Below, one piece after another: positions 10,519-20,435 of a stretch of 64,000 nucleotides of DNA. The stretch is from Mactra quadrangularis. Its lineage: Eukaryota; Mollusca; Bivalvia; Venerida; Mactridae. Position 1 is the first letter of the stretch; each line of letters starts with the position of its first letter. The DNA is taken from positions 34,448,380 through 34,512,379 of the forward strand of contig CM046303.1 in NCBI GenBank assembly GCA_025267735.1, written 5' to 3'. The notes under the pieces are model-generated. The model was not told the DNA's origin. It did not search any database and worked only from the letters and a program-made list of their open reading frames with translations. A program made the position numbers and the translations under genes.

Positions 10519-10878
10519 ATAATTGTGATCACGGACTACTCTTATGACTAAATGTAATATATATTCTTTTACAAATTTAAAAAAAGCTGAAACTATCCGT
10601 TATATAGTACATAATATAGTACATAACTCAATTTAACTTAATTTTCGTGGAAACAGTTTACTGAAAAGAAATATTACGAAACGATAATTAAAACTCATCA
10701 AAAACTTATTTCTCGGTATATGGACTGTATACGTTGAACTCCAATTCTGAAATTTTACTGAGTATTAAAAGTGAAATTTAAAAGTGATGTTGGGTTTTAT
10801 GCTAAAAAATACATTAATCATTTCTTTGTATTTCGTGACAACAGGAACTATGTCATATTTTCTTCCTGGAATATATAG
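10519..10878 (+). other. Probable 3' UTR of the sulfotransferase gene
   Basis: AT-rich DNA directly after the stop codon. An ATTAAA hexamer at about 10687 is a possible polyadenylation signal, and no canonical AATAAA is seen before the 145-bp palindrome that begins at 10879. The end of the transcript is therefore unknown; the palindrome may or may not be transcribed. Confidence 0.35.
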
Positions 10879-11023
10879 AGGTTATTAAACAGGGCAAGTG
10901 TGCCTTAAGGAAGATATCGGCACACTTGCTTAGGTATTGGCCCGAGGGCTTTAGCCCGAGGGCCAATGCCGGTGAAAGTGTGCCGATATCGACTTAAGGC
11001 ACACTTGCCCTGTTTCATAACCT
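10879..11023. mobile_element. 145-bp near-perfect palindromic foldback element
   Basis: The left arm AGGTTATTAAACAGGGCAAG and the right end are reverse complements with one or two mismatches. The symmetry continues inward through GTGTGCCTTAAG and GATATCGGCACACTT to the centre GGCCCGAGGGCTTTAGCCCG. Almost the whole element folds on itself. TA lies next to each end in the flanks, which would fit a TA-targeting transposon, but this is weak. It sits about 360 bp beyond the sulfotransferase stop codon. Confidence 0.75.
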
Positions 11024-11241
11024 TTTTATTGCATATGTTGACCAATGCATGTAACGATGATTTTTCTACAACAAAAATACTTTTTTCTCGACGTACCGCG
11101 CTATTGTGCACGTTGACGTTACGTCACATGTATTGTTTTGTTTATTTAACGTCGAAACGTTGGAATCTAATAAAAAGTAATAAGTATGTCATAGTGTTGC
11201 TACTATATTACTTGTGTTTGCGAAATTACAAAAATATCAAC

Positions 11242-11310
11242 CTGTGCGGGAATCGAACCCGGAGTATTTCGATTGACAAGTCAGTACTTTACCTCTGCAC
11301 CACAAACCGT
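11242..11310 (-). tRNA. tRNA-like sequence, probable pseudogene or SINE head
   Basis: On the minus strand, box A is perfect (TGGTGCAGAGG) and box B is good (GGGTTCGATTC), with a GTC anticodon-like triplet (Asp) in a TTGTCAA loop. The anticodon stem does not pair well and the acceptor stem is poor, so a functional tRNA is unlikely. No SINE body of types A-C follows. It may be a tRNA pseudogene. Confidence 0.35.
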
Positions 11311-11910
11311 TTGATATAAAACAATCGTTACTTTTTCATCCATACCTTATAGTGTCACTCCTTAAAGCCACGAAACTTGACGAATGTATACGACCTAAGC
11401 CGTAAATCGATACGGAAACTAATGAAGTGCATGTTTAATGTTGTCGAATAAAATACAACAGGTATATATATATGAATAGCTTTAAACTTTCTGAAAATGC
11501 CTGACGTATTATTAAATATATGCTATCATATATCAAATTTGTGTAACGCTCTTTTCATAAAAATTTATGTTCAGACGCGCTTCACAATTATACGCATAAT
11601 TAGGAAATTATTAAATAAAAAAGTTTAGAGATGATTAAATTAAAAATTAATAAATGAATACTTATATAAAACGGAGAATTATTGATAAATGAAGTGCTCA
11701 TAGAAGTTAAGAATCAATTGTGTTTTAACTTTAAAAAAGGTAGTGAAGTGAATAATAATGGAATTCTTCAACACGCACATATATTTATACAACAGTACTA
11801 CTAACGTGGCTATCATAATCAAGCAGATTTCCGTAGAACGTGATCTTATAAACTATTTCCATTTTTAATATGAATGAAAGCGATTAATAATAGAAGTTGA
11901 TCAGCAGTAG
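11311..11910. other. Gene-free AT-rich stretch with a LINE 3' tail on the minus strand
   Basis: At 11528-11618 the minus strand reads ATAATTGTGAAGCGCGTCTG then AACATAAATTTT and ATGAAAAGAGCG, the same 3' end family as the LINE fragment at 3160-3225. The remainder is AT-rich, with no gene seen. Confidence 0.5.
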
Positions 11911-12220
11911 CGTGTTCAATTACACAAAACGTTACAGAACGTTACATAACGTTACATTCGGAACTCCTCGGCCATTCGCTGTGAATAACCTAATCTAATA
12001 CACAAATATGAGATCGTTAAGGCAATGAGTGATGTTTCAAAATTTACGGACTAAAAACGAAACATCACTCAATGCCTAAACGATCATATATTTGTTTACT
12101 TTAACACCGCTAGTTTCAAAATAGCGTCTAAATATGTCCGAGATTATTCGTATTGAATGGCCGAGGAGTTCCGAATGTATCGTTACGGAACGTTTTGTAA
12201 CGTTCGCGGTAACTGAACGC
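11911..12220. mobile_element. Composite foldback element, copy 1 (AACGTTAC arms with CATTCGG core)
   Basis: Outer arms of repeated AACGTTAC-like units (AAAACGTTACAGAACGTTAC on the left, mirrored on the right) enclose a core running from CATTCGGAACTCCTCGGCCA (11955) to TGGCCGAGGAGTTCCGAATG (12177). The centre holds a third inverted pair, GGCAATGAGTGATGTTT and AAACATCACTCAATGCC. A second copy in opposite orientation is at 56256-56551. No coding capacity. Confidence 0.75.
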
Positions 12221-12541
12221 AGGGCAGCAATGTTTATACACTTAACAACTTTTCTAAATATACATATTTCCCCTGCAGATAATTTCAACAGTTGTTAAAA
12301 TAATTAAAAGAAATTTTGTGAGTCAACTTTGGGATATCTTGCATGTGACACGAAATACGTCAAAATCCACCGTGTAGTTACCGACTTCAAAGATGCACGT
12401 GCATTTCGTGCTTTTTACTAATATGAGCCAAACGGTTTACATGTTCCCGTTTATTTTGTACATGTTGATATCTATAGCGATTTACACTTAGAAAGAACAC
12501 CTTTCACAAGTCGTGAGTATGAAACGAATTAGCTTGAATTG

Positions 12542-12940
12542 AAAAGGCCAGGCTATCGAAATGATACATGCTGGCTCATCAGTACGAGAGGTTAAATCTA
12601 ATTGAAGTGCTAGCTCTTGTCTTGCTCGCATAATATTCATCACTGACACATTCTAAGCATAGTTGCAATACAGAAACCTTCAGCAATCGTGACAAAAAGA
12701 ATCCATTTTTTCAGCTTGCCCATACTTTCAAGCGTAACCCTTTGACTGTGACGAAACGTTTTAGAAAGTTTGTGCAAACCGAAAGTGTTCAAGACCTGCC
12801 AAGCCCGAGAAGACGTCGTATGGCGACAAGACGGCAATAATGGATTATGATACCCTGGGATATCATTCAGAACTACATAATCTCATTGCGAGCAAGGTGT
12901 CTTGCTGTTATACGAGCTGAATGTGGCCATACTCGTTATT
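12542..12940 (+). pseudogene. Tc1/mariner-like transposase relic, N-terminal part
   Basis: Broken frames on the plus strand read KGQAIEMIHAGSSVREV, matching the first helix-turn-helix of Tc1-like transposases (pattern RGQAIGMxxAGxSxREVA). After about 150 bp, TVTKRFRKFVQTESVQDLPS continues as in the family pattern WxRFxxTGSVxDxPRSGRPR. Stops and frame changes separate the pieces and the DDE catalytic domain is not seen. The relic is short and dead. Terminal inverted repeats were not located. Confidence 0.6.
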
Positions 12941-14500
12941 GATGTGAATTTGTACATTGTTGGTGCCAATATTGTTACTGCTTGTATGAAGTCAGTTATT
13001 TTTTAATTTATTCTTCGTTGTGCTTATAAAGGAAATACTATTTGATGCATTTTCTACAAATTTTATATCAATAGCTTACGTATCAACCCAGTTATGAAAA
13101 AGTACCCTGTCACACAGGCCCGTTTTCAAAATCAAAATGCGTTCATGTTGCATACTTATATGATTGTGTAATCTATAAATGGGTATCTTGTCACACCTAG
13201 CAGAAATAAAAGCAATAATAATAGAGATGTTCAATAGTAAATGATATAAAAAAAAACTTCTTAAGGTGGTATGGTACATCTGACTTTTTTTAGATTTGCA
13301 TACAATTTTTGGTACCGTTGTAAACTTGAAGATATTTCCGATTCGGATCTACACTTTTTTTGACGTCATGATTGCTAATAACGTTACCATGACGTCGTGA
13401 ACATGACGACCGCGTGCACTTTTTACGTCAGTCGACAATGGTAAGAAAACGTCTATAATGTGTTGCTCAATCTTTTTTTTCCGCATCACAACAACAAATG
13501 ATACATCGATTTAAAGCTTACATCATTATCTATCTCAATAACAGTGTAAATATACGTTTTCTCTTAAAACTTTTGAAAGAGACAAAAACTGCCGAATTTG
13601 CAACATCAGAAAAATCCAGAAAAATTGCCTTCAAACTGGTTTTATGAAAAATCTGCCCGATAAATTTTTGCTAAGTTTTGATATAATGTAATGCATTGTA
13701 TGGACTTTTATACAGCAGAATTTTAGAAAAGCGATTCTTCACAATGGAAGTACAACGTGATGTTCATATCTATAATTCTTTAATTATCCAACATTTTACC
13801 ACATAAAGTAATTATTAATATGTATGTATACACGAGTAATACTTGATTAAATTGTCATTCATAAGGATCATAAAAGTTGCGTAAAATGATAGTATTAATT
13901 ATTGTCAATCATATGACAAACACAAATCACATGAACCATTCATAAAAATATACTAACAAAACTATAAAAAAAGTCATTCGTGGATATAAACATCTGCTTC
14001 ATCTTCATCAATGGCTAAAAGTACGTCTTGACATACGTTTAATTAAGCTATGTAGTTCATCAAATCTTCTTTGTTTTGTAGGTTGGTCGTCATTCATAAA
14101 TATACATTGGTATATATTACAAAATTGATTACCAGTCGTAGTTTTACCAGTATAAGAAGTAACTTTGGGACCTAAGCCGAAATTAGTTCCTGATATTAAA
14201 CCAATAATATTGAGCCAAATTCTCTAGATCATTCTATTCGGTGCATCCTTTGATTGTAACATTTCACTGTTTCTTTACTATGATCTTACTTTTAAATATG
14301 TAAATATGGCCTCTGTTTCACGAAAAAAACCTCAGCTTTGTTCTCAAACTCAATCTAATGCTTTGGTCATTAGTTGAATTTCTGTAGTCAATGTTACAAC
14401 AAATGTAGTATCGTTTGAACCCCAAATAGTGATTAAAAAACTTTATTATATAAAATATAACCAGCTAACATTTGTGTTTAAGATTTTATTTTATTTTATT
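12941..14500. other. Gene-free stretch
   Basis: AT-rich non-coding DNA. TTAAGGTGGTATGGTAC at about 13263 resembles the sequence at 5596 and may be the end of a dispersed element with GACGTCA-rich ends (GACGTCATGATTGC, CATGACGTCGTG at 13370-13400), but no partner end was confirmed. No exon with splice signals recognised. Confidence 0.4.
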
Positions 14501-14765
14501 TATTTGAGCCTGTTAATGAGCTGTTGAGTTTAGCCTAAGTGAAAATTGAGTTTGTTGCTTCACCTTTATAGTCAAACCCCTGATATTTTATGTCAAAACA
14601 TTATATATATTTTTTTCATTTTTATAATAATCTAATAACAACCATTCCAACTTCCTTTACATGCTCTTTAGAGACCAAAAACACTTGAGTCCGTTATTGG
14701 GTTTGTACTTAAGTTTGTTTGTGAAACTGGGGTCAGGTCTTAGATAAATCGAGTTCAATATTTGT
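14500..14765 (+). repeat. Dispersed repeat, copy 1 (paralogue at 54290-54540)
   Basis: Shares order and sequence with 54290-54540: TGTTAATGAGCTGTT, TTTAGCCTAAGTGAAA, GAGTTTGTTGCTT, TATTTTATGTCAAAACATT, AATAACAACCATTCCAAC, AAACACTTGAGTCCGTTATT and GTTTGTTTGTGAAACT each have a close match in the other copy. It has no coding frame, no terminal repeats and no tRNA head that I can see. Its nature is unknown. Confidence 0.6.
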
Positions 14766-14999
14766 TTAGGTTGGAACAAACTCTCTTAAATGCTGAGTAT
14801 TTCTTTATAGAAACTTGAACTATAGTCTCTAGTGTTTCAGTATCCTTATCAAGTTTATCAATGCAATAGACCGCATTATGTAGTCATAAGTACTTATGTC
14901 TACTGCCAAACCAATGACGAAATATCTTTTTTTAATCAAATATAATTTTAAAAATCTGTCTCAACAATTTTATTTTTTAATCATGAAACCTACGAAATC

Positions 15000-15370
15000 A
15001 ATGAGCCGTTGTTGCGCTGAGGTATCGTGCGTACCCCGCAAGTGGCCCGCAAGATCTCCGTACGATTGTCCACGCTCTATTTATAGGTAAGTGCCGTGCA
15101 TTATCCGCTCGGACATCTACGATTCTAGCCCTTACATGTCCGTACACAACGCTATTTCGCTTAAGTGACCACATCCTTGCGGTCCAACGGCTTATAAGGA
15201 AATCGTTTTCTGTCGTACGGTTCGTTACGAGGGACGTACGGGTCCCGTGAGGCATTCGTATACGGGTCATTCGATACGTATTCCGTTTCTCTTTGTTTTC
15301 TTAACCGGCTTTACGTCATCATCTTATCAGACAAAATGTATACGCCCATCGTCCTTGCGGCGGCCGTACG
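15000..15370. other. CpG-rich segment with recurring CGTACG
   Basis: Composition differs sharply from the flanks: many CG dinucleotides and recurrent CGTACG (about 15058, 15213, 15234, 15364), with TCCTTGCGGYC twice (15173, 15352). An open frame on the minus strand encodes an arginine-rich product without recognisable domains and is probably a by-product of composition. It could be a CpG-rich repeat element or a CpG island; nothing decides between them. Confidence 0.4.
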
Positions 15371-15398
15371 AGAGTCTTCTACATCCGTACATAGGGGA

Positions 15399-15820
15399 GA
15401 CCGGGGCAAAATGTTACACGGGGCAAAGTGTTACGTTTGAATTTTGAACACCATGACGTCATTTACGTTGTCATAAAACATGTGACGTAAACACAATTTT
15501 CATCCGCCATTTCTTTCTTAGCTTCAAAACGCATCATTCCATGCGTAACATTTTTATCAAATGTTGGACATTTTTTGGTCATGAAAGTAAATTTTCAATT
15601 TTTTTTCTAGTGTCAATTTGTATAGTGTGTACTGCTTGCAGGTATTTTGGTTTATATATACATAATAAAGTAGACATTTGGCAATCTGTATAGAAATGAA
15701 TTGTGAATCGGTATTCCTCGGATTTTTGTATACAACTATTAATGTACGTGACGGTTGAGTGGGGCAATGTGTTACAGACCAGCTGGGGCAAATTGTTACA
15801 ATGTAACACTTTGCCCCGTC
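15399..15820. mobile_element. Foldback MITE with GGGGCAAARTGTTACA ends
   Basis: The left end GACCGGGGCAAAATGTTACA is followed at once by a second GGGGCAAAGTGTTAC. The right end has GGGGCAATGTGTTACA, GGGGCAAATTGTTACA and finally the inverted TGTAACACTTTGCCCCGTC. The motif thus occurs five times, direct and inverted, at the two ends. About 420 bp, with no open frame of note in the middle. Target duplication unclear. Confidence 0.65.
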
Positions 15821-15954
15821 GACTTGTATTTAACACGTTTGGCATTTAGAATGAGTTCTTACAGAACAAAAGTCTTTTTTCGAATGCCGAAAACTGCAAG
15901 GATCATTGTTAATTTAACTCAAGTTAACAATTTACACGGTAAAGATAATAAATG

Positions 15955-16345
15955 TTTAGTAAAACCTCACTTAAAGACCGCCTTAATAATTCACCCACCT
16001 TAAGATTAAGATGTGTGATTTCATGTATTAAATATCCTGTTTACATGAAAGTACATATTTTAAAGGTGATTCTTGCTTTGACTGGTAACCAGTGCAGTGA
16101 ATACAAAGCATCTTTTGAACTGTCAGATTTTTTTAGCCTTAATACCAGTTTTGCACACATGTTTTGAATTCGCTGAAATTTGCTAAGATCACATTTTGAA
16201 ATTCCATACAAGATCAGATTGCAGTAATCGATGCAAACAAAGTAAACATGCAGACAAACGTCGGCGTTTGATAGTAGTGTTTTTCGGAGCTTCTTCAGAG
16301 TTGCATCCTGTCTTCAAGCGATGTAACTCGGCGTCAAATTAATTT
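15955..16345 (-). pseudogene. LINE reverse-transcriptase relic (C-terminal part)
   Basis: The minus strand encodes CIDYCNLILYGISKCDLSK and then LYSLHWLPVKARITFKI, the conserved tail of the reverse transcriptase of CR1/L2/Jockey-type LINEs (patterns xSRIDYCNSLLYGxP and LHWLPVxxRIxFKI). The frame is open upstream (LKKLRKTLLSNADVCLHVYF) and ends at a premature stop. The polymerase catalytic FADD motif and endonuclease are absent, so this is a dead fragment. It may belong to the same family as the fragment at 2812-3258. Confidence 0.78.
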
Positions 16346-16700
16346 CTGGTTGACGCTGGCAAATCATACACAAAGGTATTTTTAATTTTTACTCAATTCA
16401 TAATGCATATCAGAATGATTTTAACTCGGTTTAAAATGAAATATTTCTGTGTACGGAACCAAGATTCAAGAAAATAACGGAAGCATAATCAAACGTAGAA
16501 TGGATAATGAACTGTTATAATGTTTCCCATACGATAAATTTGAAAGACAAATACATGTACTAATTTGTGACGTAAAACTTTGCATGAATGTAAAGTTAGT
16601 CGTAACAACAGTAATAGCAGGACTGAGGAGTAAGACCAAAATTACAGCAATTCCTGTTAGCAGTAAGACAGACAGTGGAAATAAGTACAATACTCACATA

Positions 16701-16910
16701 TGTCCCGAAGGGGGTACGGGTTCGAATCCCACCCGGGGAGGTTATAACTTCCTCCATTGATTTGATATAATATGGAGAAGTTTCCGGGCTTGTGGAAGGG
16801 TAGGTGAGTACTGGTTATAGTAAAGGGTCCAGGAAAGCTAGGTTAGGTGCGGTAGACGCCGTAAAATGACCTAAATGGTGTTGACAAGGCGTTAAACCAA
16901 ATAAAAAATA
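16701..16910 (+). mobile_element. SINE (type A), head truncated
   Basis: Begins inside the tRNA-like head just before box B (GGGTTCGAATCCCACC). It then has a shortened body (CTCCATTGATTTGATATA), the 3' region GTGAGTACTGGTTATAG, and the tail GTTGACAAGGCGTTAAACCA followed by AATAAAAAATA. The 3' region is shared with copies at 18088 and 55330. The box A half is missing. Confidence 0.72.
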
Positions 16911-18087
16911 CTCCCATATTTTGTTTCTTTATACAAATAAAACCGAAACGTGGTAATCTTAATGCAAAGGACAATGTCACAATTATTATTTTTGGTTCTG
17001 TACATAACATATCACAGACACTGGTATAACCAGTTTCCATTTATTTGATCTCAGGGCTGTTTCTGCGTCTCTGCAAACTTAACGTTTTATATGGAAATGT
17101 GAAGTTGACAGAAAGATAGATTAAATTATTGAAACTTGTTACAGCCGGTAAGTAAACGTTAACACTGTGGCCATTGCTAATTCCACATCAATGATTACTG
17201 AACAGCCCCACTCTAGTGGATAAATGTACTTCGAGATTTCCTCCGAGTAGTTGATCAAAAATTATTTCCATTTTGCCGGACCGAATGTCCAATAAAGACT
17301 GTCGTGTTACAACGAGTGCCATGACAAATTTGACGCATAAACATAACGCTGTTTCTGGTTAAATTATATGGAGAAGGTGTAAAAAAACAAAAACAGTCTA
17401 AACAGTATATTTATAGGTATAAACATATAATTTGTTTTTTTTTACTTGTCTGGGTCGCATACATCAAACCCGTTCATTTAAATTCTCGATATAATATTTC
17501 TGTTTTTACCATATATAATCGAGTATTTAAAGCAGCGGGGCACATGTATGAGCTAATGACAGTTGAATAAAAAATTACCAATAAAAACAGACTAATTTTG
17601 AGCAACGGCTTGGATTGTAAAAAGAAGTGTGACCAATTGGTTGGAACGAGTGTGTTGAAGTTATTTAACTCAACTAGATTCATTGACGATTCAATATAGA
17701 GTACACAGAGCGTGAATCACGGGTTTTGTGTGCCCACTATAGCTGAATAATCTAAATCAAATTGTGTGCAGTTATGTAGTTGTGGAAAACAACCGAATGG
17801 AATGGTGAGTTAAGATATTTATTAATTATTCTTTAATTACTAATTTAATTGTTATTATTTAACTATTTATTATAGGAAATATACATACATTGTATATATT
17901 TCGCATTATTAAATAGTCGTAGAATGAGCAAAATATAATGTGTATAGGCCAGATTTGTTTTACAGGGTTAGACGACCACGTGCTAAAGTGTATACGATTT
18001 GTGTTTTTATTTATATCTCGCGAAATCTTGCATTTTTGTTGACAAATAACAATCTTGTTAATATGGCATGTTTTTGTATTTTTTAAT
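16911..18087. other. Gene-free stretch
   Basis: AT-rich non-coding DNA. Short open frames exist on both strands but show no domains, no signal peptides worth calling and no splice context. No inverted repeat of note was seen. Confidence 0.4.
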
Positions 18088-18355
18088 AACCCGGTCGGTA
18101 GCGCAGTTGGTAGCGCGCCTAGATTTTTAGATAGTGTCCTGAAGGGGGTACGGGTTTGAATCCCACCTAGGGATGTTATACCCTTCCGCGATAATTTGAC
18201 AATGATGTCAATTTTCCTCCATTAATAAGATATATGGAAACGTTTCCGGTTTTATGGAAGGGTGGGTGAGTACTGGTTGTAGACAAGGATTCAGTAAAGC
18301 TAGGTAAAGTGAGCTAGACGCCGTAAAATAACCTACAAAATGTATTGACTCGGTG
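18088..18355 (+). mobile_element. tRNA-headed SINE (type A), near full length
   Basis: Head with GCGCAGTTGGTAGCGCGCC and box B GGGTTTGAATCCCACC, body AATTTGACAATGATGTCAAT and CCATTAATAAGATATATGGA, then GGGTGAGTACTGGTTGTAGA, the CTAGACGCCGTAAAATAACC region and TGTATTGACTCGGTG. It lacks the final TTAAACC tail. Confidence 0.78.
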
Positions 18356-18687
18356 AAAGTCCACGATATCGTGATGCAGTTCCAGGGTTTTTATTCTTGT
18401 GAAAAACAAATTAATCGTTTAGTATATACATGTTGCTCAGTAGATAAGAGAGTTGATATTACTTACTTGTTTTTATGTAAACATTTACAGAATATTTATG
18501 ATTTTCATATTATATTCATTCCTCCCTGCTTTTGAAAGTTAGACTAGTCTTTTTAAAATTGACAACGGCAAGTCAAAGAAAATAATTATATCTAGAGGAT
18601 CGCCTGATTGAAAATGATTTCGATCTACCCCAGATAATATTGTCAAACTACTCTAGAACTCAAGTGTAGTCTGGGTGTCAGCCAGGT

Positions 18688-18849
18688 TGAGCACACAGGC
18701 TGCCGTCACAAAACAGTCCCCCTCCAAAATGTACACACATATATACTCGTGACGAGTTACATACCTTTACTTTATATATATGTGTGTGTATAACATTTTG
18801 TTTTAGGGCGGGGTGGAACTCTTTTGTGACGGCAGCCTGTGTTTGAGCA
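18688..18849. mobile_element. Foldback element, about 160 bp
   Basis: ACACAGGCTGCCGTCACAAAA on the left is mirrored by TTTTGTGACGGCAGCCTGTGT on the right, and inner pairs CCAAAATGTACACACATATA and TATGTGTGTGTATAACATTT continue the stem to a loop near 18765. Almost the whole element pairs. No target duplication identified. Confidence 0.68.
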
Positions 18850-19261
18850 TGTTTCACCAGAAACCTGCATGTCCTGTGTTTTAAGTGCTTTAACCATACT
18901 TCTGTTTCTACTTTTATCATCTTTTACTAATCCTTTTACTAATATTCTTGTTGGTTGACAAACTTGACTTGCCAAAAAGTCTAAAGCCTCAGTTGAGGTT
19001 TGACTAAATGAAAATATAGGTATAAAATAGATCGATAATTAAGATTTATCATTATGTTATAAAAATTTGTCGATTTTCGCTAAATTTAATATTTTGTCTT
19101 TCCTATCGTTTATGTAATAAGTATATTCGTTTCATTTATAGGTATAACTTGATGGGACTAGAACAAGTTATAAGTGTGGGCGCTAGATTTGAAATTATGC
19201 ATGTAGCCTTTTGTGTTATGAAACCAGGTTGCAGACTTTTCCTATTATCTTTAAAAACATA
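18850..19261. other. Gene-free stretch
   Basis: AT-rich DNA. Nothing recognised apart from short low-complexity tracts. Confidence 0.35.
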
Positions 19262-19553
19262 GCTCACACTGGTAGCTCAGTTTGTAGCACACAAGTCTAC
19301 CAATCGAGGTGTCCTAGGTTCGATTCCTAGACGGGGCAAACGTTCGTGGAGTTCGGTCATGAAATGATTTCTAAGGCAATTCTTTTACCTCTAATTCAAA
19401 ATCATGTAGGCCAGTTGTCAATCTCTGACGAAAGTGAGTGCTTAGTAACCGATTAGCAACTAAGTCCAGAGATTTAGCCTTTCCAGGAACGCTGAGTAGG
19501 TTGACTGTTCGCCGTGATATGCCATATACACAGTATGTTGCTATGGAGTTATA
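19262..19553 (+). mobile_element. tRNA-headed SINE (type B)
   Basis: tRNA-like head with box A-like TGGTAGCTCAGTTTGTAGC and box B AGGTTCGATTCCTAG, body CGTTCGTGGAGTTCGGTCAT and AGATTTAGCCTTTCCAGGAA, ending near CGCCGTGATATGCCATATAC. The same body follows the head at 30703. Confidence 0.75.
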
Positions 19554-19732
19554 CCCAGAGATATTTATTGCAAGTGAATATTCTACATTGCTAATATTAG
19601 TAATGTTTTAGTACAAGTAACATGAATCAATTGGAAAGGGTTAATGAGCAAAAACTGATAAAGCAATTAAATGCTGCGTATTTTATAAAATGTAAATGTT
19701 AATTAAGGGGAGTTAATCATGTCACGTTAGTA

Positions 19733-19811
19733 CATTCGGAAAAGCATTCGGGTGATTCCGTAAACTGACGATCAGTGTGTTATGCAGCAATCGCCGAGTA
19801 GTTCCGAATGG
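19733..19811. mobile_element. CATTCGG-family foldback, short copy
   Basis: Begins CATTCGGAAAAGC and ends GCCGAGTAGTTCCGAATGG, the family ends seen at 32421 and 63021. It is 79 bp long. The flanking 8-mers do not match well, so the target duplication has decayed. Confidence 0.55.
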
Positions 19812-20254
19812 AGTGTGTAAAGCACGGAAATTTTAAATGCCACTATCACTGTTGATACAACACGCACGAGATTTAAATTCTTCTCAGCGGTTTAAAACCA
19901 GTTTCAATGACAGGGATTATTTTCTAACCACGCCTGTGTTTTTTTAACGTGTGTTATAGTCATTGAAAGAGAAATTTAGACAATATCTAATTTTACAGTT
20001 CGTTTTTAGTGTTTTCACAGTACGTTTTTATAATCTTCATTTATTTATTTATCCAATTCAATTTAGAATGCGTTGTTCAGTGATATGCGACATTGATATA
20101 GAAAGACTGTCAATATAATTATTTCTGGAATTTAACAATTATCAGTGAGTGTTTTCATTCTTTTTACTGTGCGTTCGCGTTATCTAAATTGGAATAACTA
20201 GTGTGCGTTACTTGTTAGGGTAGTCTTTTAATATGTTCACCTTTTAAGGAGGAT

Positions 20255-20435
20255 TTGCAACCGACCGGAAAGCTCATCTTAGCAGGGCGTCCCAGGTTCG
20301 GGTCCCAGTCAGGCTAATTTAATTATCACCCAGTAACAATGGCATACAACTTTGGACCGAGACTAAATATTTGAAAAATGCATGTAATAATTGATTGCTT
20401 CTTAAACTGTCTGGGATTCCGATTTTCTAATTTTT
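20255..20435 (+). mobile_element. tRNA-headed SINE (type C)
   Basis: Decayed head around 20262-20310 with CCAGGTTCGGGTCCCAGTCA as box B, and body ending TTGCTTCTTAAACTGTCTGG as in the copy at 5010-5200. It directly abuts the AGCTCGAC element. Confidence 0.6.

Noticed and set aside
15000..15270. Arginine-rich 90-residue minus-strand frame as a gene
   Set aside because: CpG-rich composition alone removes stops; no domain and no start or splice support.
13263..16002. One large transposon between TTAAGGTGG (13263) and CCACCTTAA (about 15998)
   Set aside because: Only about 9-10 bp match at the ends; the interior holds unrelated elements in several orientations and a LINE relic crosses the right end.
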